Assembly: GCF_902813185.1 (NCBI RefSeq)
Contig: NZ_LR778301.1
Span: forward strand, 1,178,001 to 1,242,000
Length of the DNA stretch: 64,000 nt
Source: Denitratisoma oestradiolicum
Lineage (GTDB): Bacteria > Pseudomonadota > Gammaproteobacteria > Burkholderiales > Rhodocyclaceae
Reading direction: 5' to 3'
The notes beneath the pieces were generated by a model. The model saw nothing but the letters and a program-made list of their open reading frames with translations, had not been told where the DNA came from and did not search any database. Positions 29,259 through 38,381 of the stretch are shown here, piece by piece. The number at the start of each line of letters is the position of its first letter. The stretch's first letter is position 1. The translations under genes and the position numbers were made by a program.

Positions 29259-29260
29259 TC

Positions 29261-29289
29261 TCCAGAAGGCGGGATTACCGCCTTCTGGA
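29261..29289 (+). terminator. Hairpin after metF
   Basis: A perfect inverted repeat TCCAGAAGGCGG ... CCGCCTTCTGGA around a short loop directly after the metF stop. No T tract follows, so termination may be inefficient or Rho-assisted. Confidence 0.6.
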
Positions 29290-29315
29290 CTCACTATCCA
29301 TTAGAGTGGATTCAT

Positions 29316-29969
29316 ATGGTACGTAAGCGAAAAGAAGAGGCAGATCAAACCCGCACCAGAATTATTGAATCGGCTCGGCGAGTATTTTTAGCGCATGGTG
29401 TCAGCCTGGCAAGCATGGATGAGATAGCAAGAAACGCCGGTGTTACCCGAGGTGCAATCTACTGGCATTTCACTGGTAAGCGAGATATTTTGAATGTGCT
29501 TTGTATTGAGCTTCGCGCATGGCTACTACAGGTTAAGGAATACCTGGCTGTGCAACTTGATCTGCACGAGCCGTTAAATGCTGTAGCGCTTGTATTGAAG
29601 AAGTCGGTCGCGGATCTTGAGAATCATCAGGAGATTCGGAAGGCACTAAAAATTATCCTCACTTGCTGCGAGTATCAGGAAGATTGCGGGCCAATTTGGA
29701 ATGAGCTTCAGAATACCAAAAACGAACTACACCGCATGACAGAACTTGCTTACCATCAAGCCACTTTACAGAATACTTTGAAAGCTGAACTTGTTCCAGA
29801 AATGGCAGCGAAAGACACCCGCATCTTTATAGAGGGTTTAGTGAGTTTGATAGTGATGACGCCATTTGTTGGAAATGCTTCACAACTGATTGACTCTCAC
29901 ATCGATTTGAGAAGGAGGCTCCCAACAACTGTCTGCAATCCTGATAACACCGGGGCAGTATCAAAATAG
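29316..29969 (+). CDS. TetR/AcrR-family regulator
   Basis: A 217-residue regulator of the AcrR/TtgR branch, distinct from the three TetR paralogues elsewhere. The HTH spans about residues 14-60 (EIARNAGVTRGAIYWHFTGKRDIL) and the C-terminal ligand domain resembles efflux repressors. No efflux operon is next to it: metF precedes and fbiC follows, so its target is unclear. AT-rich. Confidence 0.88.
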   Translation: MVRKRKEEADQTRTRIIESARRVFLAHGVSLASMDEIARNAGVTRGAIYWHFTGKRDILNVLCIELRAWLLQVKEYLAVQLDLHEPLNAVALVLKKSVADLENHQEIRKALKIILTCCEYQEDCGPIWNELQNTKNELHRMTELAYHQATLQNTLKAELVPEMAAKDTRIFIEGLVSLIVMTPFVGNASQLIDSHIDLRRRLPTTVCNPDNTGAVSK

Positions 29970-30108
29970 CGGCAATCACTTCATTTCATTAGAGCCCTTG
30001 AGCAGGTTAGAGAGTAGCTATAAAAATTGCAAATTGGTTACAGCAGATGTGGATCTAAAATTTTGGTCAATTTTTTAATGCCCCACTTATTCTAATAAGA
30101 CCATTTTC

Positions 30109-30750
30109 ATGTTTGCCGACGAAAACCATCAGGTAAAAAAATTCCTTGCAGGAATGGAAGCCCCGCAAGAGAAAACTCTATCGCAAGTAGCTGCGAATGC
30201 TGCGGCTGAAGTATTAATCCGGCAAGGATTCCATCAAGTAGTGGAACATTTCATTGTTCAGAGCCTCCCCATGTCCAGCGACAACCTGAACGCCATCATC
30301 GCCGCCGCCCGCCAGGGGCATCGCCCGAGCCGGGAAGATGCCCTGGGCCTGGCCGACTGCCAGGACCTGCCAGCCCTCGCGGCAGCGGCGGAAGCCCTGA
30401 CCCTGGAAGGCTTCGGCCGCATCGTCACCTATTCGCGCAAGGTCTTCATTCCGCTGACCCAGTTGTGCCGGGACGTCTGCCACTACTGCACCTTCGCCCA
30501 GGCGCCCCGTGAACTGGCCAGCCCCTACCTCAGTCCCGAGGAAGTCCTGGCCATCGCCCGGGCCGGCGCCACCGCGGGCTGCAAGGAAGCCCTGTTCACC
30601 TTGGGCGACAAGCCCGAGCTGCGCTACGGTGCCGCCCGCCGCGCCCTGGACGAGATGGGCTATGCCAGCACCCTGGATTATCTGGAAGCCATGGCTCGCC
30701 TGGTCACGAGGAGACGGGCCTGCTGCCCCACCTCAATCCGGGGATCATGA
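30109..30750 (+). pseudogene. fbiC: fbiC 5' part (CofG half), ends in a frameshift
   Basis: From MSSDNLNAIIAAARQG (ATG at 30271) this frame encodes the start of FbiC, including the CofG radical-SAM motif LCRDVCHYCTFAQ (CxxxCxxC) and EALFTLGDKPELRYG. After EAMARLV the frame is lost: 706-707 of the 30-kb region leave two bases where a codon is expected, and the family sequence EETGLLPHLNPGIM continues in another frame from 30708. A one-base deletion near 30706 (real or sequencing) explains this. The in-frame 54-residue stretch from 30109 is AT-rich, does not resemble FbiC and is probably not part of the protein. FbiC makes FO, the deazaflavin of coenzyme F420. Confidence 0.8.
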
Positions 30751-32639
30751 ACGCCGAGGAAATGGCCCGGCTGCGCAAGGTCTCCTTCTCCATGGGCATC
30801 ATGCTGGAATCGGCCTCGCCCCGGCTGTGCGAAAAGGGCATGCCCCACCATGGTTCCCCCGACAAGGACCCGGCGGTGCGCCTGGCCTGCCTGCGCACCG
30901 CCGGGGAACTGGCGGTGCCCTTCACCAGCGGCATCCTGATCGGCATTGGCGAAACCCGGGCCGAGCGCATCGAATCCCTCTTGGCCCTGCGGGACCTGAA
31001 CGACGAATTCGGCCACATCCAGGAAGTCATCATCCAGAACTTCCGGGCCAAGCCCGACACCAAGATGGCGGATGCCCCGGAGCCCTCCCTGGACGAGCAT
31101 CTATGGACCCTGGCCGTGGCCCGGCTGATCTTCGGTTCGGCCATGTCGCTCCAGGCGCCCCCCAATCTCCAGCGGGACGGCCTGGCGGCCCTGGTGGGTG
31201 CCGGGGTCAATGACTGGGGCGGCGTCTCCCCGGTGACTCCCGACCACGTGAATCCGGAGGCCCCCTGGCCCCACCTGGTGGAACTGGCCGCCGAGACCAC
31301 GGCGGCAGGACGCCACCTGGCCGAGCGTCTGGCCCTGGCGCCGGCCCATGCCCTGGAGGCGGCCCGCTGGGTGGATGCCGCCCTGGTGCCGGCCCTGCTG
31401 GCCCGCATCGACATTTTTGGTCGCGCCCGCACCGATAGTTGGCACGCCGGCGCCGGACACCCCATGCCGGTCCATGCCGCCGCCTGGGTGGACGCTACCC
31501 GGCCCCTGTCGGTCCATCCTGAAATCGCCGCCATCATCGACAAGGCCCGGGCCGGTGCCGATCTCTCCGAAGCCGAGATCGTCGCCCTGTTCGCCACCGA
31601 GGGGGACGACTTCCGCGGCGTGCTGCGGGCCGCCGACCAACTGCGGGCCGAGGTGGTGGGGGACGGAGTCTCCTTCGTGGTGAACCGCAATATCAACTAC
31701 ACCAACATCTGCTCCTACCGCTGCAATTTCTGCGCCTTCGCCAAGGGTCGGGCCACCCCGGAACTGCGGGGTCCGGCCTACCGGCTGGACCCGGCCCAGG
31801 TGGCCGACATCGCCGAGGAAGCCTGGAACAAGGGCGCCACCGAGGTCTGCATGCAGGGGGGCATTCATCCCGAGTACACCGGCCACACCTACCGGGAGAT
31901 CATCGAGGCGGTGAAGACCCGGGTGCCGGACATGCATCTGCACGCCTTCTCGCCCCTGGAGATCCACCAGGGGGCCAGCACCCTGGGCATGGGCCTCCAC
32001 GACTATCTGCGCATGCTGAAGGAGGCCGGCCTGTCCACCCTGCCCGGCACCGCTGCCGAGATCCTGGACGACGAGGTGCGGGCCATCATCTGCCACGACA
32101 AGATCAACACCCAGGAATGGCTGGAAGTGGTGCGGGCCGCCCACGAGGTGGGTATCAAGACCACCGCCACCATCATGTATGGCCATGTGGACCGGGCCGA
32201 GCACTGGGCCCGCCATCTGCTGCATGTCCGCAACCTGCAGAAGATCACTGGCGGCTTCACCGAGTTCGTGCCCCTTGCCTTCGTGCACATGGAGGCCCCC
32301 ATGGGCCGCCGCGGCAAGTCCCGGGCCGGCCCCACCCTCAAAGAATCCCTGCTGATGCACGCCGTGGCCCGTCTGGCCCTGCATCCCCTGATCCCCAACA
32401 TCCAGACCTCCTGGGTCAAGATGGGGGGGCAGGGAGCAGCCCTGTGCCTCCAGGCCGGGGCCAACGACCTGGGGGGGGTGCTGATGTACGAATCCATCAC
32501 CCGTTCCGCCGGCGGCACCCATGGCCAGGAGTTCTCGGCCCAGGCGCTGGAGAAGTTGGCCCGCAGCATCGGCCGACGGCCCTGGCGCCGCACCACCCTC
32601 TACCAGGCAGTCGCGGAACCCAAAAGCCGGGCGGCGTAA
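30747..32639 (+). CDS. fbiC: fbiC 3' part (rest of CofG and whole CofH), frame continues from 30708
   Basis: The 630-residue frame carries the C-terminal half of CofG (SPDKDPAVRL, HIQEVIIQNFRAKPDT, GGVSPVTPDHVNPE) and a complete CofH domain with radical-SAM motif NICSYRCNFCAFAKG (CxxxCxxC), EVCMQGGIHPEYTG, HAFSPLEI and GTAAEILDDEVR. CofG and CofH together condense tyrosine with the FAPy precursor to FO. If the upstream frameshift is real, CofH might still be made from an internal start, but fused FbiC would not. Whole gene from 30271 would be about 789 codons after correcting one base. Very GC-rich, unlike metF and the TetR gene before it. Confidence 0.85.
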   Translation: MNAEEMARLRKVSFSMGIMLESASPRLCEKGMPHHGSPDKDPAVRLACLRTAGELAVPFTSGILIGIGETRAERIESLLALRDLNDEFGHIQEVIIQNFRAKPDTKMADAPEPSLDEHLWTLAVARLIFGSAMSLQAPPNLQRDGLAALVGAGVNDWGGVSPVTPDHVNPEAPWPHLVELAAETTAAGRHLAERLALAPAHALEAARWVDAALVPALLARIDIFGRARTDSWHAGAGHPMPVHAAAWVDATRPLSVHPEIAAIIDKARAGADLSEAEIVALFATEGDDFRGVLRAADQLRAEVVGDGVSFVVNRNINYTNICSYRCNFCAFAKGRATPELRGPAYRLDPAQVADIAEEAWNKGATEVCMQGGIHPEYTGHTYREIIEAVKTRVPDMHLHAFSPLEIHQGASTLGMGLHDYLRMLKEAGLSTLPGTAAEILDDEVRAIICHDKINTQEWLEVVRAAHEVGIKTTATIMYGHVDRAEHWARHLLHVRNLQKITGGFTEFVPLAFVHMEAPMGRRGKSRAGPTLKESLLMHAVARLALHPLIPNIQTSWVKMGGQGAALCLQAGANDLGGVLMYESITRSAGGTHGQEFSAQALEKLARSIGRRPWRRTTLYQAVAEPKSRAA

Positions 32640-32651
32640 GAGAATGCTCCG

Positions 32652-33950
32652 TTATGCAAGTGGAAGGAAGAGTAGCGCAGTCGCTTCTGGGTTTGATGGG
32701 AAGTAGAAGTGTACATACGATGCGGTAAGGCGGCCTAGTTGGTAAATCGCTTCACCTGTTTTCCCATCGGGGTCGTGTGCCCGTACATAGGGCTTTAGGG
32801 GCGTTTCGCAGCGGGAGTAGTGAAATGTATGCCCGCGCAACGATCCCTCCTGCAGACTGGCTTGTTGCAGACCCAGTCCGGCTAGGCGTGAGCCCATGAC
32901 ACAGCTTCCAGGTAGCAATCCAGCAAGCGAATGGCAGTGATTTTCTTGATCCACAAGGGTTTCGAATAAGCTCATCATGCCACCGCATTCAGCCAGGAGT
33001 GGTTTCCCCGCCGCGTGATGAGCGGTGAGTTGCTTCCAGAGGTCATGGCGACGGGCCAAGGCCGGTCCATGAAGCTCTGGATAACCACCGGGCAGCCAAA
33101 GGGCGTCGCAGGAGGGCAACGGCTCACCCGCAAGAGGTGAGAAAAAGCAAAGGCGGGCGCCCAAGCGGCGTAGCGTATCCAGATTGGCCGGGTAGATAAA
33201 ACTGAAGGCGGCATCCCGTGCAATGGCAATGGTGCGCCCGGTTAACAGAGGTGGTATGTCATTGTCTGTGGCACTCGGGAATTCCACTTTTGGTGGTAGA
33301 TCGGTGCTGGTAGTACTGGCGATCTGGTCCGCCAGTAGGTCCAAACGCTTCTCCAGGTCGTCGATCTCATTCGCCTGCCACAAACCTAGATGACGTTCAG
33401 GCAGGGCCACGGCATCGTCCTTTGTCAGTGCGCCGAACCAGGCTATGCCGGGAGGCAAACTATTGCGCAGGAGTTCAGCGTGATGGGCGCTGCCAACCCT
33501 GTTTGCCAGAACACCGGCAAAGGGTAACTCGGGTCGGTAACTGGCTAGGCCGTGGGCCATGGCACCAAAGGTTTGTGCCATGGCTGAGGCATCAATCAGG
33601 CCGAGCACGGGTATCTTGAATCGGCAGGCAATATCAGCGGCCGAGGGCCTGCCATCGAAGAGTCCCATTACCCCTTCTACCAGGATCAGGTCAGCATCCT
33701 GTGCAGCACTGGCAAGGCGCGATGCAACATCGGCCTCGCCTCCCATGCCTAGGTCGAGGTTATAGACCGGGGCACCGCAGGCGACTGTCAGGATCTGGGG
33801 GTCAAGGAAGTCGGGGCCGCATTTGAAGACGCGCACCTTCCGGCCTAGCCGCCGATGATGACGGGCCAGGGCGCCGGTGACCAGAGTCTTGCCTTGACCC
33901 GAAGAGGGGGCAGCGATGAGGAGGGCGGGGCATTGGCTCAGGGTTTTCAT
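32652..33950 (-). CDS. cobB: CobB/CbiA, cobyrinate a,c-diamide synthase
   Basis: A 432-residue amidotransferase with an N-terminal ATP-dependent synthetase (PSSGQGKTLVTGAL P-loop-like, KCGPDFLDPQ, VEGVMGLFDG) and a C-terminal class-I glutaminase (LPGGYPELHG; nucleophile Cys in AECGGMMSLFE). It amidates the a and c side chains of the corrin ring. The ATG at 33950 overlaps the cobO stop as TAATG, so translation is coupled. Last gene of the leftward B12 operon; convergent with fbiC, 12 nt apart. Confidence 0.95.
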   Translation of the reverse strand: MKTLSQCPALLIAAPSSGQGKTLVTGALARHHRRLGRKVRVFKCGPDFLDPQILTVACGAPVYNLDLGMGGEADVASRLASAAQDADLILVEGVMGLFDGRPSAADIACRFKIPVLGLIDASAMAQTFGAMAHGLASYRPELPFAGVLANRVGSAHHAELLRNSLPPGIAWFGALTKDDAVALPERHLGLWQANEIDDLEKRLDLLADQIASTTSTDLPPKVEFPSATDNDIPPLLTGRTIAIARDAAFSFIYPANLDTLRRLGARLCFFSPLAGEPLPSCDALWLPGGYPELHGPALARRHDLWKQLTAHHAAGKPLLAECGGMMSLFETLVDQENHCHSLAGLLPGSCVMGSRLAGLGLQQASLQEGSLRGHTFHYSRCETPLKPYVRAHDPDGKTGEAIYQLGRLTASYVHFYFPSNPEATALLFLPLA

Positions 33951-34567
33951 TACCACTCCAGTCCGGGCATGGCCTTGACCCCAGCAACGAAGGAATGTTT
34001 CACCTGATTGATTTCACTTACCGTGTCCGCTGCGGCAATCAAGTCTGGCGGCGCCGCCCGGCCGGTGATGATCACATGCTGTAGGGGAGGTCGCGCCGCC
34101 AGCACCTCCAGCACTGGCGCCAGGGGCTGCCAGCCATACTTGAGGGGATAGGTGAATTCGTCCAGCACTACCAGAGCATAGGCTGGGTCCGCCAGATAGC
34201 GGGCGGCCAGTGCCCAGGCCTCCTGGGCTCGGGCCTCATCCTTGTCACGGTCCTGGGTATCCCAGGTGAAGCCATCTCCCATAACATGCCAACTCACCAG
34301 ATCGGGAAAACGCCGGAAGAAGCCCTCCTCACCCGTGTCGGAACGACCCTTGATGAACTGGATCACCGCCACCTTCATGCCATGCCCCAGGGCCCTCGCC
34401 ACCACGCCAAAGGCGGAGGAGGACTTGCCCTTGCCATTGCCGGTATTCACAACTAGGACACCGCGCTCGATCTGGGCCTCGGCGATATGCTGATCCACCA
34501 CCGCCTTCTTGCGTTGCATTCGGGCGCTGTGGCGCTGATTACGTTCTTCGATCTGTTTCTCGCTCAT
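33950..34567 (-). CDS. cobO: CobO/BtuR, cob(I)yrinic acid a,c-diamide adenosyltransferase
   Basis: A 205-residue ATP:corrinoid adenosyltransferase of the CobA/BtuR/CobO family: P-loop NTGNGKGKSSSAFG (about residues 42-55), IQFIKG, and VLDEFTYPLKYGW. It attaches the 5'-deoxyadenosyl group to Co(I) corrinoids. Sits between the BtuM-like gene (10 nt gap) and cobB (TAATG overlap). Confidence 0.96.
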   Translation of the reverse strand: MSEKQIEERNQRHSARMQRKKAVVDQHIAEAQIERGVLVVNTGNGKGKSSSAFGVVARALGHGMKVAVIQFIKGRSDTGEEGFFRRFPDLVSWHVMGDGFTWDTQDRDKDEARAQEAWALAARYLADPAYALVVLDEFTYPLKYGWQPLAPVLEVLAARPPLQHVIITGRAAPPDLIAAADTVSEINQVKHSFVAGVKAMPGLEW

Positions 34568-34577
34568 GATCTGATTC

Positions 34578-35171
34578 TCAGTGATGGGCAGGGTTGCGGC
34601 GGGCCAGCAACAGGTTATGGGCCAGGGCCGCCATACTCAACCAGAGGCCCATGGCCACTAGGCAGCGAGGCAGATGCTGGGCGCTGCGGGCCAGATACTC
34701 CGCCCAGTTGGGATAGGCAAAACGCCCGGAATAGAGATAGAAGCTGCCGCTGGAAATGACGTCGCAAACCAGGGTGCCGAGCAGGCCGCAAAACACCAGG
34801 GGCAAAGGCGCAATGCGTTCCAGGCCCCAACCCAGCCGATAGCCGCGCCCTGCCAGCCAGAGGCTGGCATAGGCCGGCAGTAGGGCGATGTAGGCTGGGG
34901 AAACGCAGAAAGCGCGGGTGCCGCCCCACTCGATCGCCGCGTAGTCGATCCCGACCGCCAAGCCGAGAAAGCCGGCCAGGGCCAGGGGTGCATTCAGGTA
35001 CATGCCTGCCAAGAAGAACACGGCCCAGGACGCACCGGGAACGATGTTGCGCAAAAGGGGGAAATGGTGGCCACGGGTGAGTACCATCAGAGAGATCAGT
35101 ACGGCGGCAATAGCTGCTTGCCTAGCGCGGTAAATGCCATGATCACGGGTACAGGAAAGTGAATTCATCAT
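34578..35171 (-). CDS. BtuM-like membrane protein, probable solitary corrinoid carrier
   Basis: A 197-residue protein with five to six hydrophobic segments and a conserved loop WGGTRAFCVSPAYIALLPAY. A Cys (C89 here) in this position recalls BtuM of Thiobacillus denitrificans, an ECF S-component that works alone and ligates cobalt with a cysteine. DUF6580-type proteins of this kind are common in B12 operons. Place in the operon, between btuB and cobO under a B12 riboswitch, supports inner-membrane corrinoid uptake. The assignment is by context and the loop motif; no alignment was run. Confidence 0.62.
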   Translation of the reverse strand: MMNSLSCTRDHGIYRARQAAIAAVLISLMVLTRGHHFPLLRNIVPGASWAVFFLAGMYLNAPLALAGFLGLAVGIDYAAIEWGGTRAFCVSPAYIALLPAYASLWLAGRGYRLGWGLERIAPLPLVFCGLLGTLVCDVISSGSFYLYSGRFAYPNWAEYLARSAQHLPRCLVAMGLWLSMAALAHNLLLARRNPAHH

Positions 35172-35224
35172 CAGACTCTTTCGATTAAGTCGTTGAAATT
35201 AGCGGCCGTCCGACGGTGGTGTGA

Positions 35225-37033
35225 TCAGCGCATGGCATAGCGCAGGCCGACGAACAGATTAACGCCAGGTGTGCCATAGCCATAGGCGGTCTCATACTTG
35301 CGGTCAGTGATATTGTTGGCTCGCAGCTCCAGGCTCAGCTCCGGGCCAAGGCGGTAACGGGCATAGGCATTGAGCACGCTGTAGCCTGCCATCGGCCTGC
35401 GATTGACCGTGTCATCATAACGACGCCCCACATCGCTCCATTCAGCACCCAGATGCCACAGGCCGACATCACGGCCCAGGCTCAATTGCAGCTGTTGCTC
35501 AGCGCGTCGTGGCAGGCGCTTGTGGGTCGCCTCATCCCGTGCCTCCAGCAGATCCAGGCTGGCATTCAACTGCCAACTAATGAAGCTGACAGCGTAAGCC
35601 AGGGTGGCGCCATCCAGTTTGGCTCGATTCACATTGGCCGGTGGCCAGCCTGAGATAAGGTTCTGCACCCGATTGCGAAACAGGGTCAACCCCAGCTTCT
35701 GGCCCTCTTGTTCCCAGTCCAGTCCCACTTCAGCATTGCGCGCCATTTCTGGTTGCAGTCGAGGGTTGCCACCACCAAAGCGATCATGGGGCCAATATAG
35801 TTGATTGAAGGTGGGGGCGTTGAAAGCGGTTCCCACTGCGGTCTTGATCCGCCAGGCTGTGCTCAGTTGATAGCCGTAGCCGATCTGCCCCGTAGTCTGA
35901 CGGCCAAATTGGGAGTTACGGTCGTGGCGGGAATTGAGTTGCAGGCGATGACTTCCTAGGTTGGCGCTCCAGCCCAGCAGGTAGGAATCGATGTTGCGCT
36001 CATTAACCAGATAGATGGTCGTGCTACTGACCTTCTGCTCGTTGTGCTCGTAGGCCAGGAGTGCGATGCCGAGCGGCAGCATTACGTCATTCTGCCAGTG
36101 AAAATGTTTCTGGACAGTGCGGAACCGAGAAGTGTTGGTTGCGTTGATGGCGTTACCTTCATCCAGACTGCGGCCTAACCGCATCAAGCTGGTCCAATCC
36201 TTGCCGAGATGGTTGCGCAGGAACAGTTGGTAGCTGGCGGTAGTCTTGTCGATCCGGTCGTTGAAGTTGCCCGAGCCAGCATCATACTGATTGACGCCAT
36301 CGGCCTTTAGTAGGGACAGGCCGATCTCGTCGCGTCCCTCCAGTCGGTAGTTGAGACTGCCGCTGAAATGCCGTTGGCTGAAGCCGTCCCGGTCTCGGTT
36401 GTAGCTCAGGGGGAGCTTGGCGGCATTGCTAGCGGAAGAAATGCCGTCAGTGTCGTAGGTGCCGATCCGTAGGCTGTAGGAGAGGGCATTGAGGCTGCCC
36501 CGCAGGCCGGCCTCGGCTTGTTGAGTGTTAAAACTACCTTTGGCGGCAAAAGCGTCGAAGCGGGGGGCGCCCTCACCACGTCGGGTGAATATCTGGATAA
36601 CGCCTCCCAATGCATCGGCTCCGTAAAGAGAGGATGCGGGGCCTCTCAGGATTTCCACCCGCTCGATATCTGCCAGGGGGATGTTTTCCAGTGCTGACTG
36701 GCCGGTGGTGGCGGAATTGATCCGCAGGCCGTCCACCAGCACCAGCGTATGCCGGGCCTCAGCACCACGAATGAATATGCCAGTTTGTGCACCTGGGCCG
36801 CCGTTGGCAGACATTTGTAGCCCAGGCTGGCGTGCCAGTACTTCGCTTAGGGTGGACTGTCCTGCTTTATCCAGATATTCCCGAGTAAGAATGTTGACGT
36901 CGCCGAGGACATCGGGCGCATGTTGGGCCTGACGGCTGGCGGTAACGACGATGGTGGAAAGGTCGGCGGCATGTGCCTGACTTGCCGACCAGAGTGCGAC
37001 GGCAAGGGCGCTGCGCAGGTAACTGCGATGCAT
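35225..37033 (-). CDS. btuB: BtuB-type TonB-dependent cobalamin receptor, copy 1
   Basis: A 602-residue outer-membrane receptor: signal peptide (ALWSASQAHA), TonB box STIVVTASR, plug with IFIRGAEARHTLVLVDG and ERVEILRGPASSLYGADALGGVIQIFTR, and a beta-barrel ending GVNLFVGLRYAMR. GGGAG lies 6 nt before the ATG at 37033; longer readings run into the riboswitch. It heads the btuB-btuM-cobO-cobB operon, under a B12 riboswitch. Homologous to the receptor at 44782. Confidence 0.92.
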   Translation of the reverse strand: MHRSYLRSALAVALWSASQAHAADLSTIVVTASRQAQHAPDVLGDVNILTREYLDKAGQSTLSEVLARQPGLQMSANGGPGAQTGIFIRGAEARHTLVLVDGLRINSATTGQSALENIPLADIERVEILRGPASSLYGADALGGVIQIFTRRGEGAPRFDAFAAKGSFNTQQAEAGLRGSLNALSYSLRIGTYDTDGISSASNAAKLPLSYNRDRDGFSQRHFSGSLNYRLEGRDEIGLSLLKADGVNQYDAGSGNFNDRIDKTTASYQLFLRNHLGKDWTSLMRLGRSLDEGNAINATNTSRFRTVQKHFHWQNDVMLPLGIALLAYEHNEQKVSSTTIYLVNERNIDSYLLGWSANLGSHRLQLNSRHDRNSQFGRQTTGQIGYGYQLSTAWRIKTAVGTAFNAPTFNQLYWPHDRFGGGNPRLQPEMARNAEVGLDWEQEGQKLGLTLFRNRVQNLISGWPPANVNRAKLDGATLAYAVSFISWQLNASLDLLEARDEATHKRLPRRAEQQLQLSLGRDVGLWHLGAEWSDVGRRYDDTVNRRPMAGYSVLNAYARYRLGPELSLELRANNITDRKYETAYGYGTPGVNLFVGLRYAMR

Positions 37034-37151
37034 GAAGACTCCCTGTTCCCTGGTCTGCGTCCCCGCAGGCCAGTATGGATTGGATAAGGGCATCTCATGG
37101 GAGAAAAGGCATGCGCCATCCGCCACCTCCCCGTAGCGATACCGTGGTGAT

Positions 37152-37322
37152 GTCCGTGGCCGGTCTCCGGGCTCGGAAGTCTTGAACCGCAGCCTTCCCA
37201 GGCAGATGCCCAGTGGCTGAGGGGGCGGTCCCTCACTTCCTTACCGTTGCGGGGGCAGCACAGGTCTTGCACCTGTTTCCCGTTTCACCTCTTGGCAGAC
37301 ATAGCCTTAAGGCACCGCGAAC
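37152..37322 (-). ncRNA. Cobalamin riboswitch upstream of btuB copy 1
   Basis: Minus strand reads GAGGTGAAACGGGAAACAGG, TGCTGCCCCCGCAACGGTAAGG, GGGAAGG, TTCAAGACTTCCGAGCCCGG and AGACCGGCCACGG, the normal order for this class. The about 100-nt linker to btuB contains a stem CTGCG-GGGA-CGCAG just before the GGGAG ribosome site. The linker is clearly similar to that of the second btuB, which suggests translational control and locus duplication. Confidence 0.93.
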
Positions 37323-37433
37323 ACTGGAGGCGGAGTTTATCAATGGGATGATGATCAGGCGAGATACCGCTCACCGTCTCGAAATTATCCTGATAGGCGG
37401 TGCTTCTTCATGGTGTTCGTTTAGGTGCCAAGT

Positions 37434-38378
37434 CTAGTGTTCGTTTTTGACGACCCCTTTGTGGTCGAACAAAACATCACCATGCCGAGTCGATACCAAG
37501 GTTGTCAGATCGGTGCGATCCTGACGTACTGAAGATGAGAAACTGCGCCCTCGATCTCTGCTGAAAAGGGTGGTCCCACCAGTACCGACCAGTCGCAGCA
37601 ACCCATCCGATCGCTGTGCGATGGCCGTAATAGACTGCTGGGTGCCGCTCGGTACCTTCTTCCAGCTTGTGCCTCTGTCATCGCTACGATAAATATTGCC
37701 GCGCATACCAGCCACGATGATTCCACCATCATCCAGTGCCAGTCCAGTCCAGAACGATCCCCGGCATTCGGTCTGGATCTGACGCCAATTTCTGCCTCCA
37801 TCCTCAGAGCGGTATAGGGCGCCAGCCTCAGAGGCGATGAATAGTTGGTCCTTTCCGGGAAAAATATGCATCAGGTGACGCGGGTTTGATTCATTCTGGG
37901 CCAGCTGCCTTTCTTGCCATGTAGCGCCACCATCATGGGTTTCAAGCAATAGGCCAAACTGTCCTACTGCCAAGCCGTGGCGGGGGCTGTAGAACAAGAG
38001 GGAGAGCCACACTTTATCCTGCCCTGGCGCTTGCCGCTGCAAGCGCCAGGATTCTCCACCATCGGTGGTCATCAAAATCGTGTCATCGTGACCTGCTGCC
38101 CATCCTGACTTGCCATCAATGAAATACACGCTGGTCAGAGTGGCACGACTGGGAACGGATCTGGCCTGACGAAATGTTTTTCCATCATCTGACAGCAGAA
38201 TGATTCCATGATCACCGACGGCAACTATCCGGTCCTTCGCCAAGGTGGCTGCAATCACTGATGCACGTTCAGGAGTGGTAAGGTGAAGAGCCCTCTGAGG
38301 GCGCACCTGTTCGGCATAGGACGCTATGGGGAAATGGATGCCGAGGAGGAGGGGGATCAGTAAAATAAAGTGAGGCAT
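37434..38378 (-). CDS. YCF48/BNR-repeat periplasmic protein
   Basis: A 314-residue protein with a signal peptide (LLIPLLLGIHFPIASYA) and repeated YCF48/sialidase-like blades (DGGESW, DGGATW, DGGRNW, DRGTSW Asp-box motifs), folding as a beta-propeller. Encoded 3 nt after the RND gene. YCF48-like proteins accompany RND/MMPL and DUF1329/DUF1302 genes in many proteobacteria that use hydrophobic substrates, but their exact role is unknown. Likely a periplasmic assembly or adaptor part. Confidence 0.82.
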   Translation of the reverse strand: MPHFILLIPLLLGIHFPIASYAEQVRPQRALHLTTPERASVIAATLAKDRIVAVGDHGIILLSDDGKTFRQARSVPSRATLTSVYFIDGKSGWAAGHDDTILMTTDGGESWRLQRQAPGQDKVWLSLLFYSPRHGLAVGQFGLLLETHDGGATWQERQLAQNESNPRHLMHIFPGKDQLFIASEAGALYRSEDGGRNWRQIQTECRGSFWTGLALDDGGIIVAGMRGNIYRSDDRGTSWKKVPSGTQQSITAIAQRSDGLLRLVGTGGTTLFSRDRGRSFSSSVRQDRTDLTTLVSTRHGDVLFDHKGVVKNEH

Positions 38379-38381
38379 GAT

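Noticed and set aside
31101..32522. 473-codon minus-strand frame
   Set aside because: Antisense shadow of fbiC.
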